A stretch of 64,000 nt of DNA, taken from Taudactylus pleione (Eukaryota; Chordata; Amphibia; Anura; Myobatrachidae). The position numbers were made by a program, and so were the translations under genes. Positions 22,302 through 34,300 of the stretch are shown here, one piece after another. The stretch lies in the NCBI GenBank assembly GCA_031769625.1, contig JAUIMM010000211.1, positions 11,241,001 to 11,305,000 of the forward strand. Direction: 5' to 3'. Numbering within the stretch: position 1 is the first letter of the stretch; the number at the start of each line of letters is the position of its first letter. The notes below the pieces were generated by a model that was given only the letters and a program-made list of their open reading frames with translations, was not told the DNA's origin and did not search any database.

Positions 22302-25300
22302 ATGGGGCCCGGGTTCATCCTCCGGCCTCTCATGTACAGGAGACCTCTGCTGCTGCTGGCACCACAGGGCCAGAGATGGGCCTCAGGCTCAGGTGCTGCC
22401 AGGGTCAGTGGGGGAGAAAAGGCGGTCTCCATGTTACTGGAGGGGGCAGAGGTGGATAGAGAGCAGGGGGAAGGGTCCATGCCAGACAGATGCCCCACTG
22501 ACAAGACAGTCATCCTCTTCCCTGGGCAGGGCAGCCAGCAGGTGGGCATGGCCGGTGGGCTCCTGAAATACCCCAATGCCAGGGCCATGTTCCTGGCTGC
22601 CCGCAAGGTGCTGGGCTATGACCTGCTGGAGCTGTGCCTACGGGGCCCCGCTGAGATGCTGAATAAGACGGTGCACTGCCAGCCAGCTGTGTTCGTCACT
22701 TCCATGGCAGCGGCTGAGAAGCTCAGTCAGGAAGACCCAGCGGTAAGTCCATTGCCCAGATCCCGGTACCCCATGGAATGGGACAAATCGGGACTATACC
22801 TATGAATATTTATGGTTAAACTCTCTGGGACCCAGCACACGCACTAGTGAGTGGACGTGCCAGGCGTTGGATTGGTCACGGCGGTGGCCTTCTCTGGGTG
22901 TAGGACATGGGTACATTTTAAATTTGGGCCTGTCTTTCCCTTATTAGCGTTAAAAGAGAAATAAGCTTAAAATGCTTGTTTGTGCGCATAGAAGCGGAAA
23001 GCCGTGCCGACCATTGGTTTTCTGCCAGCTGCCACGTTCGCCATCATTAGTGTCTGCATTTGTACCAGCTCAGTGCTGGTTCCCCCGTAAGCATGACTCT
23101 GAATAGCACCGAGCTTTTGATATATGCTCATGAGACTCCGTCGTCAGCCTCAATTATGTCAAAAGCCAATTTAACCTATCAGTATTTATTTAGGATGTGG
23201 GAGGAAGCCTGAACCCCCCGTGGACATATCACCCATGGAGGACATACATGTATCACCCATCTATGTATTCAAGAATGTAGACAGTTTTTCCTGTGCACAA
23301 ACATTTCTGTCAGTAAGTCCATTTATGATCAATATTACAACCAGTTTGTCTAAATCCAGAAGTGGAAATCATTGGTTACATAGAATATGAAGTCTACAAC
23401 GTCCGTGCTTGGGAAATGTTTTATTTTTATATTCCGGTGTGCTACAAAATTTAATTTTGTACTCTGTGTCTGTACGGTAATGACATATGATTGGATTGCT
23501 CATGTTACAAATACATTTTTAGTAATGTGATCTCCTTTTTTTTTTTTTCTAATCAGATCATTCATGAAAAAGAAAAAAAAAAAAAAAACCCAATGCTTAA
23601 AATTACTCTACCTGACACAACAGAAAGACATTGGCTGTTCATGTACAATGGCAGGAAGTTACAGCCTCGCTGGCCAACTTTTAAATGTCATTTTTTTCCA
23701 AACACAACCTGTAATGTGACAGTAAAGCTGGGTACACACAAGGATGATGATTCGGCCATCCGATCTGATGATTGGTAAGTGTATACACACTTGCCAGTTG
23801 TCGGCTCGATGTGTTGTGCCTGACGTCAAAACTGCGTGGGCATTTACATGTGCCCGCCCAGTTGTGATGTCAGTCACCGGCGGCCTCTACTGACCGCCTG
23901 CACATACTGGGTCTCATTCAGACCCACTCGCGAGCGCAGGACGCTCGCAAGCGAGTCGATGGTACCCAAATGCGCATGCGCACGACGGAGGGAGCTCCGT
24001 CGTGCGCATGCGCGAGACCCGGATGTCGCTCCGGGTCTCGCACCAAAGGGGGCGTGCTGTCGATGGTGAGTGACAGCACGCCCCCTTTGGTGGGCGTGCC
24101 GGGGGCGTGGCTGCTAGACAGAGGCGTTCCCATGGGAACGCCTACCGTCTGGGGCCGGCCCCACTGACATCACTAGTGATGTCAGTGGGAGTGATTTTGG
24201 CTCTGATAGAGCCAAAAGCACTCCTGGGCTTGCGGCAGCGAGACCCTACCGCAGGGTTTCGTCACAAGCCCGATGGTCGCGATGGTCTTGACCATCGCGA
24301 CCATCATCATGGACGCTCGTATAAGCTGTGGGTGGTAACCCACAGCTATGCAAGCGTCCAAGAGGCCGCTCCAAGTTTAAGTAGGAGGGCCGTGATTCAG
24401 AGCGAGCGCTCTGTTCAGAGCATCCGGCTCTGAATCAGGCCCACAGCACGATGCACCAATATATCTGCAGATATATCTGTCATCGGCTGTGCTGCACAGA
24501 CACATCGCTGGTAGACACCCGCCGACGTGGCCACAATATATCAGCTGTTCAATTGAACTGCCGATATTTCAGCCAGTGTGTACCCAGCATTAGGAGCTGA
24601 TTGGTTAGTACTTTATCCTTCTCCACATCTCCAAGCTTTGATCAATCTCCCCCTTCATTTCAATTAAGTACTTATAATTTTCTATAGCTATATCATTAGT
24701 GTATTTATTATTTAGTTATGTTTTTAAAGGACTTGTCTCTGATATATTTGTATTAGACTTTCGGGGGATCAAATGTAAAGTCTTCGCTAATAGATACAGA
24801 TGATGAAGTGTGACCATATGACATTTGCTTTTCCTCTAGGCCGTAGAGAATTGCGTGGCGACAGCTGGATTCAGCGTCGGGGAGTACGCCGCCCTCGTAT
24901 TTTCTGGCGCGCTGGATTTTACAGAAGGTAAGACGGTTGGATGGACAGACTTATCCGTCACATCCCAGAAAAATGACTCATGCAAGCGACAAAAACACTA
25001 GTTCTGTTAATGGTAACCAGAAGTTACTCAGCGCACGCTGCCATATAGTTTAGAGTAGGGGTGGGCAATAAGTGGGCTCCCAGCTGTTGTAAAATTACAA
25101 ATCCCAGCATTCAATGCAAAAGTTTGCCATTTGGCCATGCTAAAACTGTTGCAAGGTATGCTGGGATATGTAGTTCAACAACTGCTTGAGGGCGGCTTAT
25201 TGCCCACCCCTGGTTTTGTCTCATTAGTCCATTTCCACTCTTGAAATATGTTCTCTTCGGTATACACACTACAGATCTGCCCAATTTGAGCATGGCTACA

Positions 25301-28300
25301 ATAGAGGTAATAATCACAAAATATCCATTTTTGGACGTATAATTGTAGATTGATTTAGTTGTGAGTGTTAAATCATTGTACAGATTGGAAACCATATTAG
25401 ATTGTGTTACACTAAGAAGTGTGTAGAATTGCAAATTCCAAAAACAAGACTTGTTCTATAAACGTTCCTACGAATTGACATGTTGGGGTAAATTTACTAA
25501 AGTGAGAGTTTTTAGAAGTGAGTTTTAGAAGAGATGTTGCCCACAGCAACCAATCAGATTCTAGCTATTATCTTCTAGAAGGTGCTAGTTAAATGTTAAG
25601 TAAAATCTGATTGGTTGCTATGGCCAACATCTCTGCTAAAACTCACTTCTAAAAACTCTCACTTTAGTAAATTTATCCCGTTGAGAGGGTTCAATATCAC
25701 CCATAGGCTCCAGTGGAACAGTGCCCCCATGCGGACATTCCAGGTTGCTTGCTCGATTTTTACAATCGAAGAACATATTTTGTTCTAGCAGCTTAAAAAG
25801 ATTGAGACCCGCTGTATCAGAGATGTCTTGGATAAGGCACAGAAAAAGACAAATCACAGGTGCACAACTCCGAATTACTCATTTATATATAAATACATTA
25901 TGCAATAAAATCTTGCAATAAATAGAGGTTTTTGGCATATGCATAAAGCCTTAGACAGACGACCGCCAGCCGCGTCTTGTGTCCACCGCTGAATCGGGCC
26001 CTCTTGTGTCTGTTATCTGACTTCCAAGCTCCAGATCATCTTCTGAGAAGTCCCCCTCCTGTCAGTAAGCCTGAGACCTGAAAGCACAGCCCACGTGCAC
26101 AACTAATGCCGGCCACCCAGGCTCTAATATCAGTCCTATTGCATTTGTGGACCAAATCAACACCTGAGCCGAATAGTGGTCTGTTTTTAAATAGTTTCAA
26201 TCATTATTGGCCCTATGTGGTTGGAAAGTGACCTCTATTGGCCTGTTTGTCTGGTCATCTTCCAACCCCATAAACAGGCCCCCGGTGATATGGTAAGAAA
26301 TCCAGCTGCTTTAGTCACAATTGTTCCCAGCAAATCACTGTGTGTAAGTAATGAAGGGGGTTAATGTATTTTTTTCAATGTTTATATACATTTACCTGCA
26401 GGAACCTATATGGATGCGGTATCATTCTTAGGGATCTGTTAAACTAAAATCATGTTTCATATGTATATATGCAGAAATTGATAGCAGGTTTAGTGGAGCT
26501 AGTGCCATACCTCTGCTATGTTTCAGATTGAAGTTTGGGTATATTTATAAGAAACCATTACTAGAACTGGATTTGGACACTAGGGTAGTAAATTTATGGT
26601 AAAACAGATTATCAGTATCAATGCACATCTTTCAGTGAGGTCACAGAAGAGGGAATATGAAAAAAAAAAAGTTAACAAGTAGTTATATTATTTTGGAAAC
26701 TGTCAGTAAATATATTTTATTGAAGTATTTGTTTTTCTTTAAATAAATAAAATATTCATTATTTTGGATTACAGTGAAATTCAAGCAACTCTCTGCTTGA
26801 ATTCTCCAGTCCTTGGAGGTCAATCCAATTAGCCGCGAAAATGCACGTAAACATCGGCAAAGGCTCCTCAGCTCGCGGCACGCTGTCAGTCCAAATTCAC
26901 TCAATTTTCCTCTCAGCCCTACGGGCTTGCAAGCTCTTTCGAATGAGTTTGGGCTGCTGTAAAGTGCCGCTGTTGCCGTTTGCACCGGTATAGTACATTG
27001 CGGCTAATTGGATTGACCCCTCCCCCCTCAAATCTTTCTCTGCAATACAGCTTTAGATAATAACAACGTTCTATGCAAACAGAATTATTGCGCAAAGTGA
27101 ATTGTAACAGGGCTTTCTGTACCCACCTTTAGCTTTTTATGGGAAAATAACATAGATGTGAAAATATTGCTCTTTTTGTTGTGTTTTTTTTTTTTTTTTT
27201 TTTACAATAGCGCAAATAGGTGCAGATTTCTAGGCCATGAAGCTAACAATGTATTTACTTTTTTTTTTCTTTTTCGCAACGCCTCATGCACAGGAATGGG
27301 GAATGCCTTGCGTCTGCTTGCTAGATCAGCAGATGACACTGGGCTGAGACAGGGACAGGGGACAGAGCTAGGTGCTAGATCTCCGCCACATAAATCCCTA
27401 CACATGTAGAAAAGACAATAATTGCAATGTTTCCCTGTTGCAGCTCTGTACGCGGTGAAGGTCCGAGCGGAGGCCATGCAGGAGGCGTCTGAAGCTGTTC
27501 CTAGCCGGATGCTCTCCGTGGTTGGGACCTCTAGGTCCAGATATTATAACGCTTGCACCGAGGCCAAAGAGCACTGCAGGACTTTGGGCATAGAAGACCC
27601 AGTGTGTGAAGTGGCGAATTACCTGTTTCCCGATGGCAGAGTCCTTGCCGGACACACTGAGGTGAGGAGTGTTTGTTGATGCGTGATAGTTATGGGTATT
27701 TACCTTCTTACACCTTTTATACAGTTCTCTTAAAGGACGCGTCCAACCTGCTCCAGCCCACGGTAGCCATCGTCATAATCTTCTGCATGGCTTTCCCTGC
27801 TGTGCGTTAGTGGGGTTGGAGGCCACCTGTCCATGCCACCGGTGCCCCTAGTCCTTGACCCCCCTGCAGTATTTCAGATGCTCTTTCCCATATTATGGGA
27901 ACTACATCGAGAGCTGTTGTGGCCCTTGTGACTCGCCGCTGCCCGACCCTTTCCCCTGTACCTGTCCCTTCCTGCCCCTGGTTTCACAGTAGTGTCTTCT
28001 GCTTATGTGATGGTTGCTGTTGTGTATTATAATTACGCTGTTTGTCTTTTATATCTACCCAATGTACTGTGCTGTCTACACTTTGTAGTGCTTAATTATT
28101 ATTATTCTCTTTTTTTCTACTTCAGGGTCCATAGGGGGTCCACAGGGTTGACCTTGGGGTTATAGCTGGAACAGGATCCATGGGCACCACACAGTTAAGC
28201 TTTTAGCTCCCAGGATGCACTTGGGTCCTCCTCTATACCCCGCCCCCGAGCCACAGGCACCTCAGTGTAAGCTGGTGCCCGGCCAGAGTCGGTCACCGCG

Positions 28301-31300
28301 CAGGGGGGCTGCAGGAGCAGCCCCCAGAAGCTTTTTATTTTAAGTTAGATTTTATTTATTTTTAATCTCTTTTTACTACAGACGGCAGCGAAGGGCTGTC
28401 TGTACAGACGCCCACGCTGCCGCTCTGATCCCCGACTGGCGCCGCGACGCCAGTACTGATCTGGGGATCGCGGCGGGAGGGCAGAGTCCGTACTAGCCGG
28501 ACTCTGTCTACCTCCCAGGACTGCTGCCGGAGTCGCCGGGGATTCAGGTAAGCCGCGCGTCGCTGGCTAGCGGCGGCGCGCGGAATGCCTTAAATGCAGT
28601 CCTTTAGCCTCCGGTCCTGGGGACAGACCGGAGGCTGCTGGCAGTGGCGGCGGGCCCCCCCCATAACCCGTGGGACCACTAGACCACCAGGGATAAAGGG
28701 GCAAGCGGGAAGCCAGCATCCCTGGGGTTATGGCCAGCCAGGGGAGGAAGCCTTCCCTGTCAGCGGCTCCTCCCCTCAGCTCAGCGCGCCTTTCAGCACG
28801 TAGTCTGGCGTCGCTGAGCTGCATCTACTCGGCCACTCCTCCTCTGAGGTCTCCAGCGGCGATTTTCCCAGTGGCAGCGCAGATCTCAGGGAGCACGCGG
28901 ACCGGTCCCCCTGTGTACCTCTCCCCTGATTAAGGACAGCGTACACAGCACTATAGCCCTCCCAGACACTGAATCTGGGCAGGTTGATTGTAGTGTAAAG
29001 GTGCAGTGAGTATTACTTCTGCATGGTATGTGACTTTTGCTAGTGCTGCCTGTCTGTGCTTATTTTCCGCTTACTGTCAGCTTATACCTATCCCTTTACT
29101 TCTCCTACAAGCCCTACAGGTGTGTGGGGGAGGGGCGTTTCTACTGACCTCACTTATATAGATCACGTATTTGTGAGGTCCGTCACATACAGTTGTGTGC
29201 TACTCAGTGCCATATTGTGGGCTGTTGTTCAGCACACCGGTGAGTGCGTTTTACTTCTACCCTGGTGCCAGATATATAATATATTCTGTCATGTCAGACG
29301 AGGAGGTTGAGCGCTCAGTGGCTCCGGTGTTGGCCTCCTGCGGACGCTGTTCTGCAGGAGTAGATAGGGAGGATTTGTCACAGGATGGCCTGTGTAGTCG
29401 ATGCCAGGTGGCTCCTGGCCCATCCAGACCTTCTCTGGCGCAGGAACCACCGTGGGCGATGTTTTCTCAAGTGCTGGTGTCTATTGCGGACCGTCTGTCG
29501 GTCCCGACTGCTCTCCCTACTAGGGCGGTGCCCCAGCCGACCATCCCCCATTCCCCGGGTGTCCCGCAGTTATTGCGGCGTCCTCCTGGGTCTCAATCAG
29601 TAGGTCCCTATGCGGGGTTGCCTATGTATATACAGGCTTCCCCTGTGCCGCAGCAGCCTGTGGTACCTTTTCAGGCCCCTATGGCGACTCCTCCACCATG
29701 GGTGGATGTGCTCTCCAACTCCGTGCAAAATTTGGCGGCCGCTTCCTCGGCTTTTCAGTCAATGTTGCAGACTGACATGCCTTCTAGGATTTCAAAACGC
29801 CCACTCATGACACAGGCTGCTCAGGTATCGGACTCAGAGGGTTCCTCAGATGATGGGGAGGTCCCTGATGACACTGACTCGGACGCCTCGGTCCAGGAAA
29901 TGGATACCAAGTCGTCCATTAATGTGCGAGCACTAGTTAGGGCGGTGCGAGCTATTCTTCTTATAGAGGATGAGGCACCGGTTCCTAAGTCGAAGTTTCC
30001 TAGTTTCAAAAAAACTAAGGTGGCTTCTGCGGTGTTTCCCCTGTCGGATCAGTTGACGGATCATATGGCGGTAGCTTGGCAGGCGCCCAGTAAGAGATTC
30101 CTTCCTCAGAAGCGGTTGGCTTCTAATTACCCCTTCCCTGAGGCACATTGTAAAAAATGGGAAACTCCATCGGCGGTGGATTCCCATGTCACCCGTTTAA
30201 CTCGGGGCGCCACCTTACCATTACCGTCGATATCCTCGCTGAAGGATCCCACGGACAGGAAAGTTGAGACTTGCTTAAAGTCTATTTACTCCCTCTCCGG
30301 GGCGGTGGCCCGACCGTCCATGGCCATCTCCTGGGTGGCCAAGGCCATTGAGGGGTGGGCCAATGCATTGGAAGATACCTTCCCAGACGACGCTCCGGAT
30401 GTCCAGCGGGCGTTGTTGGGACAAATGAGGGACGCTGCTTCTTACATTGGTGAAGCTTCTTTAGATGCTAGTCTGCTGACCTCGCGGGTATCGGCTGCAG
30501 CGGTGTCTGGCCGCCGATCCTTGTGGTTGCGGTCCTGGAGAGCGGACTCTGATTCAAAGAAGGGTCTGGAGGCCTTACCTTTCAATGGGGAATTACTATT
30601 TGGTCCGGACTTGGACAAAATAGTGGACACCCTGGCTAAATCCAAGTCGGCCTTCCTCCCTTCGGCGGCACTGCCTGCTAAGGTTCGGAGTTCGGCTTTT
30701 CGTTCCTTTCGGTTTCAGGGTAAGGCGAAAGGTCAGTCCTTCCCGAGACAGTCTGCGAGTAAGGCGAAAGGTTAGTCCTTCCCGAAACAGTCTGCGAGTA
30801 AGACTGCCTCTAAACCCAAGAAGCAAGCCTGGAGTGCTCGGCGCCCTTCTTCCAAGCAGGAAGATAAACCTGCGGCCTGATGGGACGGGCCTCCCTCTGG
30901 GGGACCTCAGAGTGGGAGGCCGACTTCTTCTATTTGCCCAGTGCTGGCACAATACCACCACGGATGCCTGGGTTCGAGAAGTGGTCTCCCAGGGGTACGC
31001 CCTGTCTTTTCGGCACAGACCACCCCACCAGTTTTTCTGCACAAGTCCTTCTCAGGACAAGACCAAGGCGTTACAGGTTCAGGAGGCTATAGAGTCCTTG
31101 CTGAAAGCAGGGGTCATTGTTCCCGTTCCTCTATCACAACGAGGGGCGGGGTATTATTCGTCTCTGTTTCTGGTGCAGAAACCCAATGGTTCTCATCGCC
31201 CTATCCTCAACTTGAAGTCTCTGAACAAATTCCTCAGAGTTCAGGATGGAAACGTTACGTTCCATCATTCTGGCGATGGAACCGGGGGATTACATGGTGT

Positions 31301-34300
31301 CCCTGGACATCCAGGACGCCTACCTCCATGTTCCGATAGCATCTTCACACCAGCGGTATCTGAGGTTCGCTATCCTTCAACACCACTATCAGTTCCGGGC
31401 GCTACCCTTTGGTCTCTCCACGGCACCGAGGGTGTTCACGAAGATTATGGCGGTCATGGCCGCACATCTTCGGAACCAGAATGTACGGCTGCTGCCGTAT
31501 CTGGACGACCTCCTGTTGCTGGCGAGCTCCCCGGAGGTACTGCTTCAACATCTCCACCTGACGATCGCTTGCCTGCAAGCACACGGGTGGTTGATAAATT
31601 GGAAAAAGTCCTCCCTGATTCCATCACAGCGGATGGTTCATTTGGGAGCCCTGCTGGATTCGCGTCAGCAAAGGATCTTCCTGACTCCGGAGAAGGTCGC
31701 CTCCCTACAGCTGCGGATACACAGTTGCCTGAGCCGTTGCCGCCTGTCGGTCCATTCGGCTATGAGAGTTCTGGGGTCCATGGTGTCGACATTCGACATG
31801 GTGGAATTTGCCCAGTTCCATTCCCGGCCCCTGCAGGGGCTGATTCTATCAGAATGGAACAGGTTACCTCACCGGATCCGCTCTCAGGTGCTGGTGTTGT
31901 CTCCGGACGTTCGGCAATCTTTGGCTTGGTGGCTTCAGACAGCTCATCTGGTCGAGGGGCGCCCATTTTGGATCCCGGACTGGGTCCTGCTCACGACGGA
32001 TGCCAGTCTCCGGGGTTGGGGGGCAGTGACCGGCTCTTTGTCGCTTCAGGGTCGTTGGTCAGCGGAAGAAGCACTTCTCCCCATCAACATCCTGGAACTG
32101 CGGGCAGTATACAGGGCCCTGCAGTCGTCCGGCCCCGCTCTTCACGGAAGGGCGGTACAGGTGCAGTCCGACAACGCCACCACGGTGGCGTATATCAACC
32201 ACCAAGGCGGAACTCGCAGTCAGGCAGCGATGTCGGAGGTGTCTCGTATCCTGACTTGGGCGGAGGGTCACATTCCGGCGATCTCTGCGGTCTTCATCCC
32301 CGGAGTCCTCAATTGGGAGGCGGACTTCCTCAGCCGTCACAACGTGCATCCCGGGGAATGGTCGCTTCACCCAGAGGTGTTTCAGCTACTCGTGGACAGG
32401 TGGGGACTGCCGGAGCTGGACTTGATGGCCTCCCGTCGCAATCACAAGTTGCCCGTTTACGGGTCAAGGACAAGAGACGCAGGCGCAAGTCTGGTGGACG
32501 CGCTGTTGGTGAAATGGACGTTTCACCTGGCGTATCTGTTTCCTCCGCTATCCCTGCTTCCTCGGGTTCTGCGGAAATTCAAGCAGGACGGCGGCATGCT
32601 CGTGCTGGTAGCTCCGGCGTGGCCCAGACGTCCTTGGTACTCCGATCTCAGGAGCCTCTCCATCGACGCTCCGTACCTTCTTCCTCAGCGTCGGGACCTG
32701 TTGTCTCAGGGGCCCTGCCTTTACCCGGATCTGGGTCGGCTGTCTTTGACGGCGTGGCTTTTGAGACAGCCGTCTTGAGGTCTTGGGGCTTCTCCAGTTC
32801 GGTTATTGGTACCATGCTCAGGGCACGCAAGCCTGCTTCAGCACGGATTTATCACAGAGTGTGGCACACTTACTTTCAGTGGTGTGAGTCCAGACATTAT
32901 GATCCTCAGGTGTTCCGAGTTTCTAGGATCTTGGAATTTCTTCAGTCAGGATTGGATCTCGGCTTACGCCTTGCATCTCTGAAGGTTCATGTGTCCGCCT
33001 TGTCCGTGTGGTTTCAACGGCGGATTGCAATACTACCAGACGTTCACACCTTTTTCCAGGGTGTTCTCAGGATCCAGCCTCCCTTTGTGCCTCCTGTGGC
33101 TCCTTGGGACTTGGCGGTGGTGCTACGGGTCCTGCAGGGTCCTCCGTTTGAGCCTCTTGAGGCGGTGGAGCTCAAGTGGCTGACATTTAAGACGGTTTTT
33201 CTCCTGGCAATTGCTTCGGCCAGGAGGGTGTCTGAATTGGGGGCGCTTTCCTGTCGCCCTCCTTTCCTGATTTTTCACCAGGACAGAGCGGTGCTCCGCA
33301 CTCGTCCTGAGTTTTTGCCCAAAGTGGTCTCGAAGTTCCACATTAATCAGGAACTTGTTGTGCCAGCTTTTCAGTCCCCTGATCTTTCAGCTGGTGAGAC
33401 TTCCTTAGATGTGGTCCGGGCGCTTAGAATTTATGTAGACCGGACGGCTTCGGTTAGGAAGTCTGATTCCTTGTTTATCCTCTTTGGTTTTCACAAGAGG
33501 GGTTGGCCTGCCAACAAACAAACGTTAGCCCGTTGGCTTCGTTCCGTTATTTGTGAGGCTTATGCACAAGAGGGTTTACCTGTGCCAGCCTCTGTTAAGG
33601 CTCATTCCACTCGTTCTGTGGGTCCCTCTTGGGCTGCTAGACGTGGCGCTTCTGCTGTTCAGCTGTGTAAGGCGGCCACTTGGTCTTCTATTCAAACGTT
33701 TTTGAGGTTCTATGCGTTTGACACCTTCGCCTCTCAGGATGCTTCCTTTGGGCGCCGGGTGCTCCTTTCAGCACAAGAGCGTCCCCGCCCTTAGTTGAAC
33801 TGCTTTGGGACATCCCCAAGGTCAACCCTGTGGACCCCCTATGGACCCTGAAGTAGAAAACAAGAGATATGGTAAGAACTTACCTTTGTTATCTCTGTTT
33901 CTACGAAGTCCATAGGGTCCACAGGGCGCCCGCCCTGACGCACCTGGCTTCAAATGGGCTGTGTGGCTGGTCACCGGTTTTCCGTCTCCTATTGCTGTGA
34001 GTATGGTTTCTTGTGTGTTCCAGTCTTCCTTCTCTCTGTTCCATATTCTCCTCCGGCCTAGGCTGCTTACCAACTGAGGTGCCTGTGGCTCGGGGGCGGG
34101 GTATAGAGGAGGACCCAAGTGCATCCTGGGAGCTAAAAGCTTAACTGTGTGGTGCCCATGGATCCTGTTCCAGCTATAACCCCAAGGTCAACCCTGTGGA
34201 CCCTATGGACTTTGTAGAAACAGAGATAACAAAGGTAAGTTCTTACCATATCTCTTGTTATTTATTATGTTCCGGATACAGTATTTTTGAATGGGTTGTG

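Larger units (their letters stand above)
22743..24839. other. MCAT: MCAT intron 1
   Basis: This 2.1 kb intron has only unremarkable A/T-rich sequence to about 23720. It then holds an old MITE (23724-24594) into which a 540-bp tandem-hairpin element is inserted. No extra exon was seen. Confidence 0.7.
24928..27443. other. MCAT: MCAT intron 2
   Basis: This 2.5 kb intron contains a hAT-like MITE (25057-25214), a palindromic MITE (25485-25680) and an inverted-repeat MITE (26815-27022). Between them I see no further structure. Confidence 0.7.
28112..34258 (+). mobile_element. DIRS-type tyrosine-recombinase retrotransposon, near full length
   Basis: This 6.15 kb element has the diagnostic DIRS architecture: inverted terminal repeats (28112-28266 and 34073-34258), gag-like, RT/RNase H and tyrosine recombinase frames on the + strand, and an internal complementary region (33814-33926) that matches both outer ends. 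DIRS elements are thought to replicate through a circular intermediate and integrate by YR without target duplication, and none is seen. The inverted repeats are identical over about 130 bp, so the insertion looks recent. The copy carries a gag stop codon and a frame break in the RT. It lies in MCAT intron 3 in the sense direction. The borders are placed by comparison with the internal complementary region and may be off by a few bases. Confidence 0.93.

Noticed and set aside
22076..22606. 176-codon open frame on the - strand
   Set aside because: It is antisense to MCAT exon 1 and its G/C-rich leader; it has no similarity and is explained by base composition.
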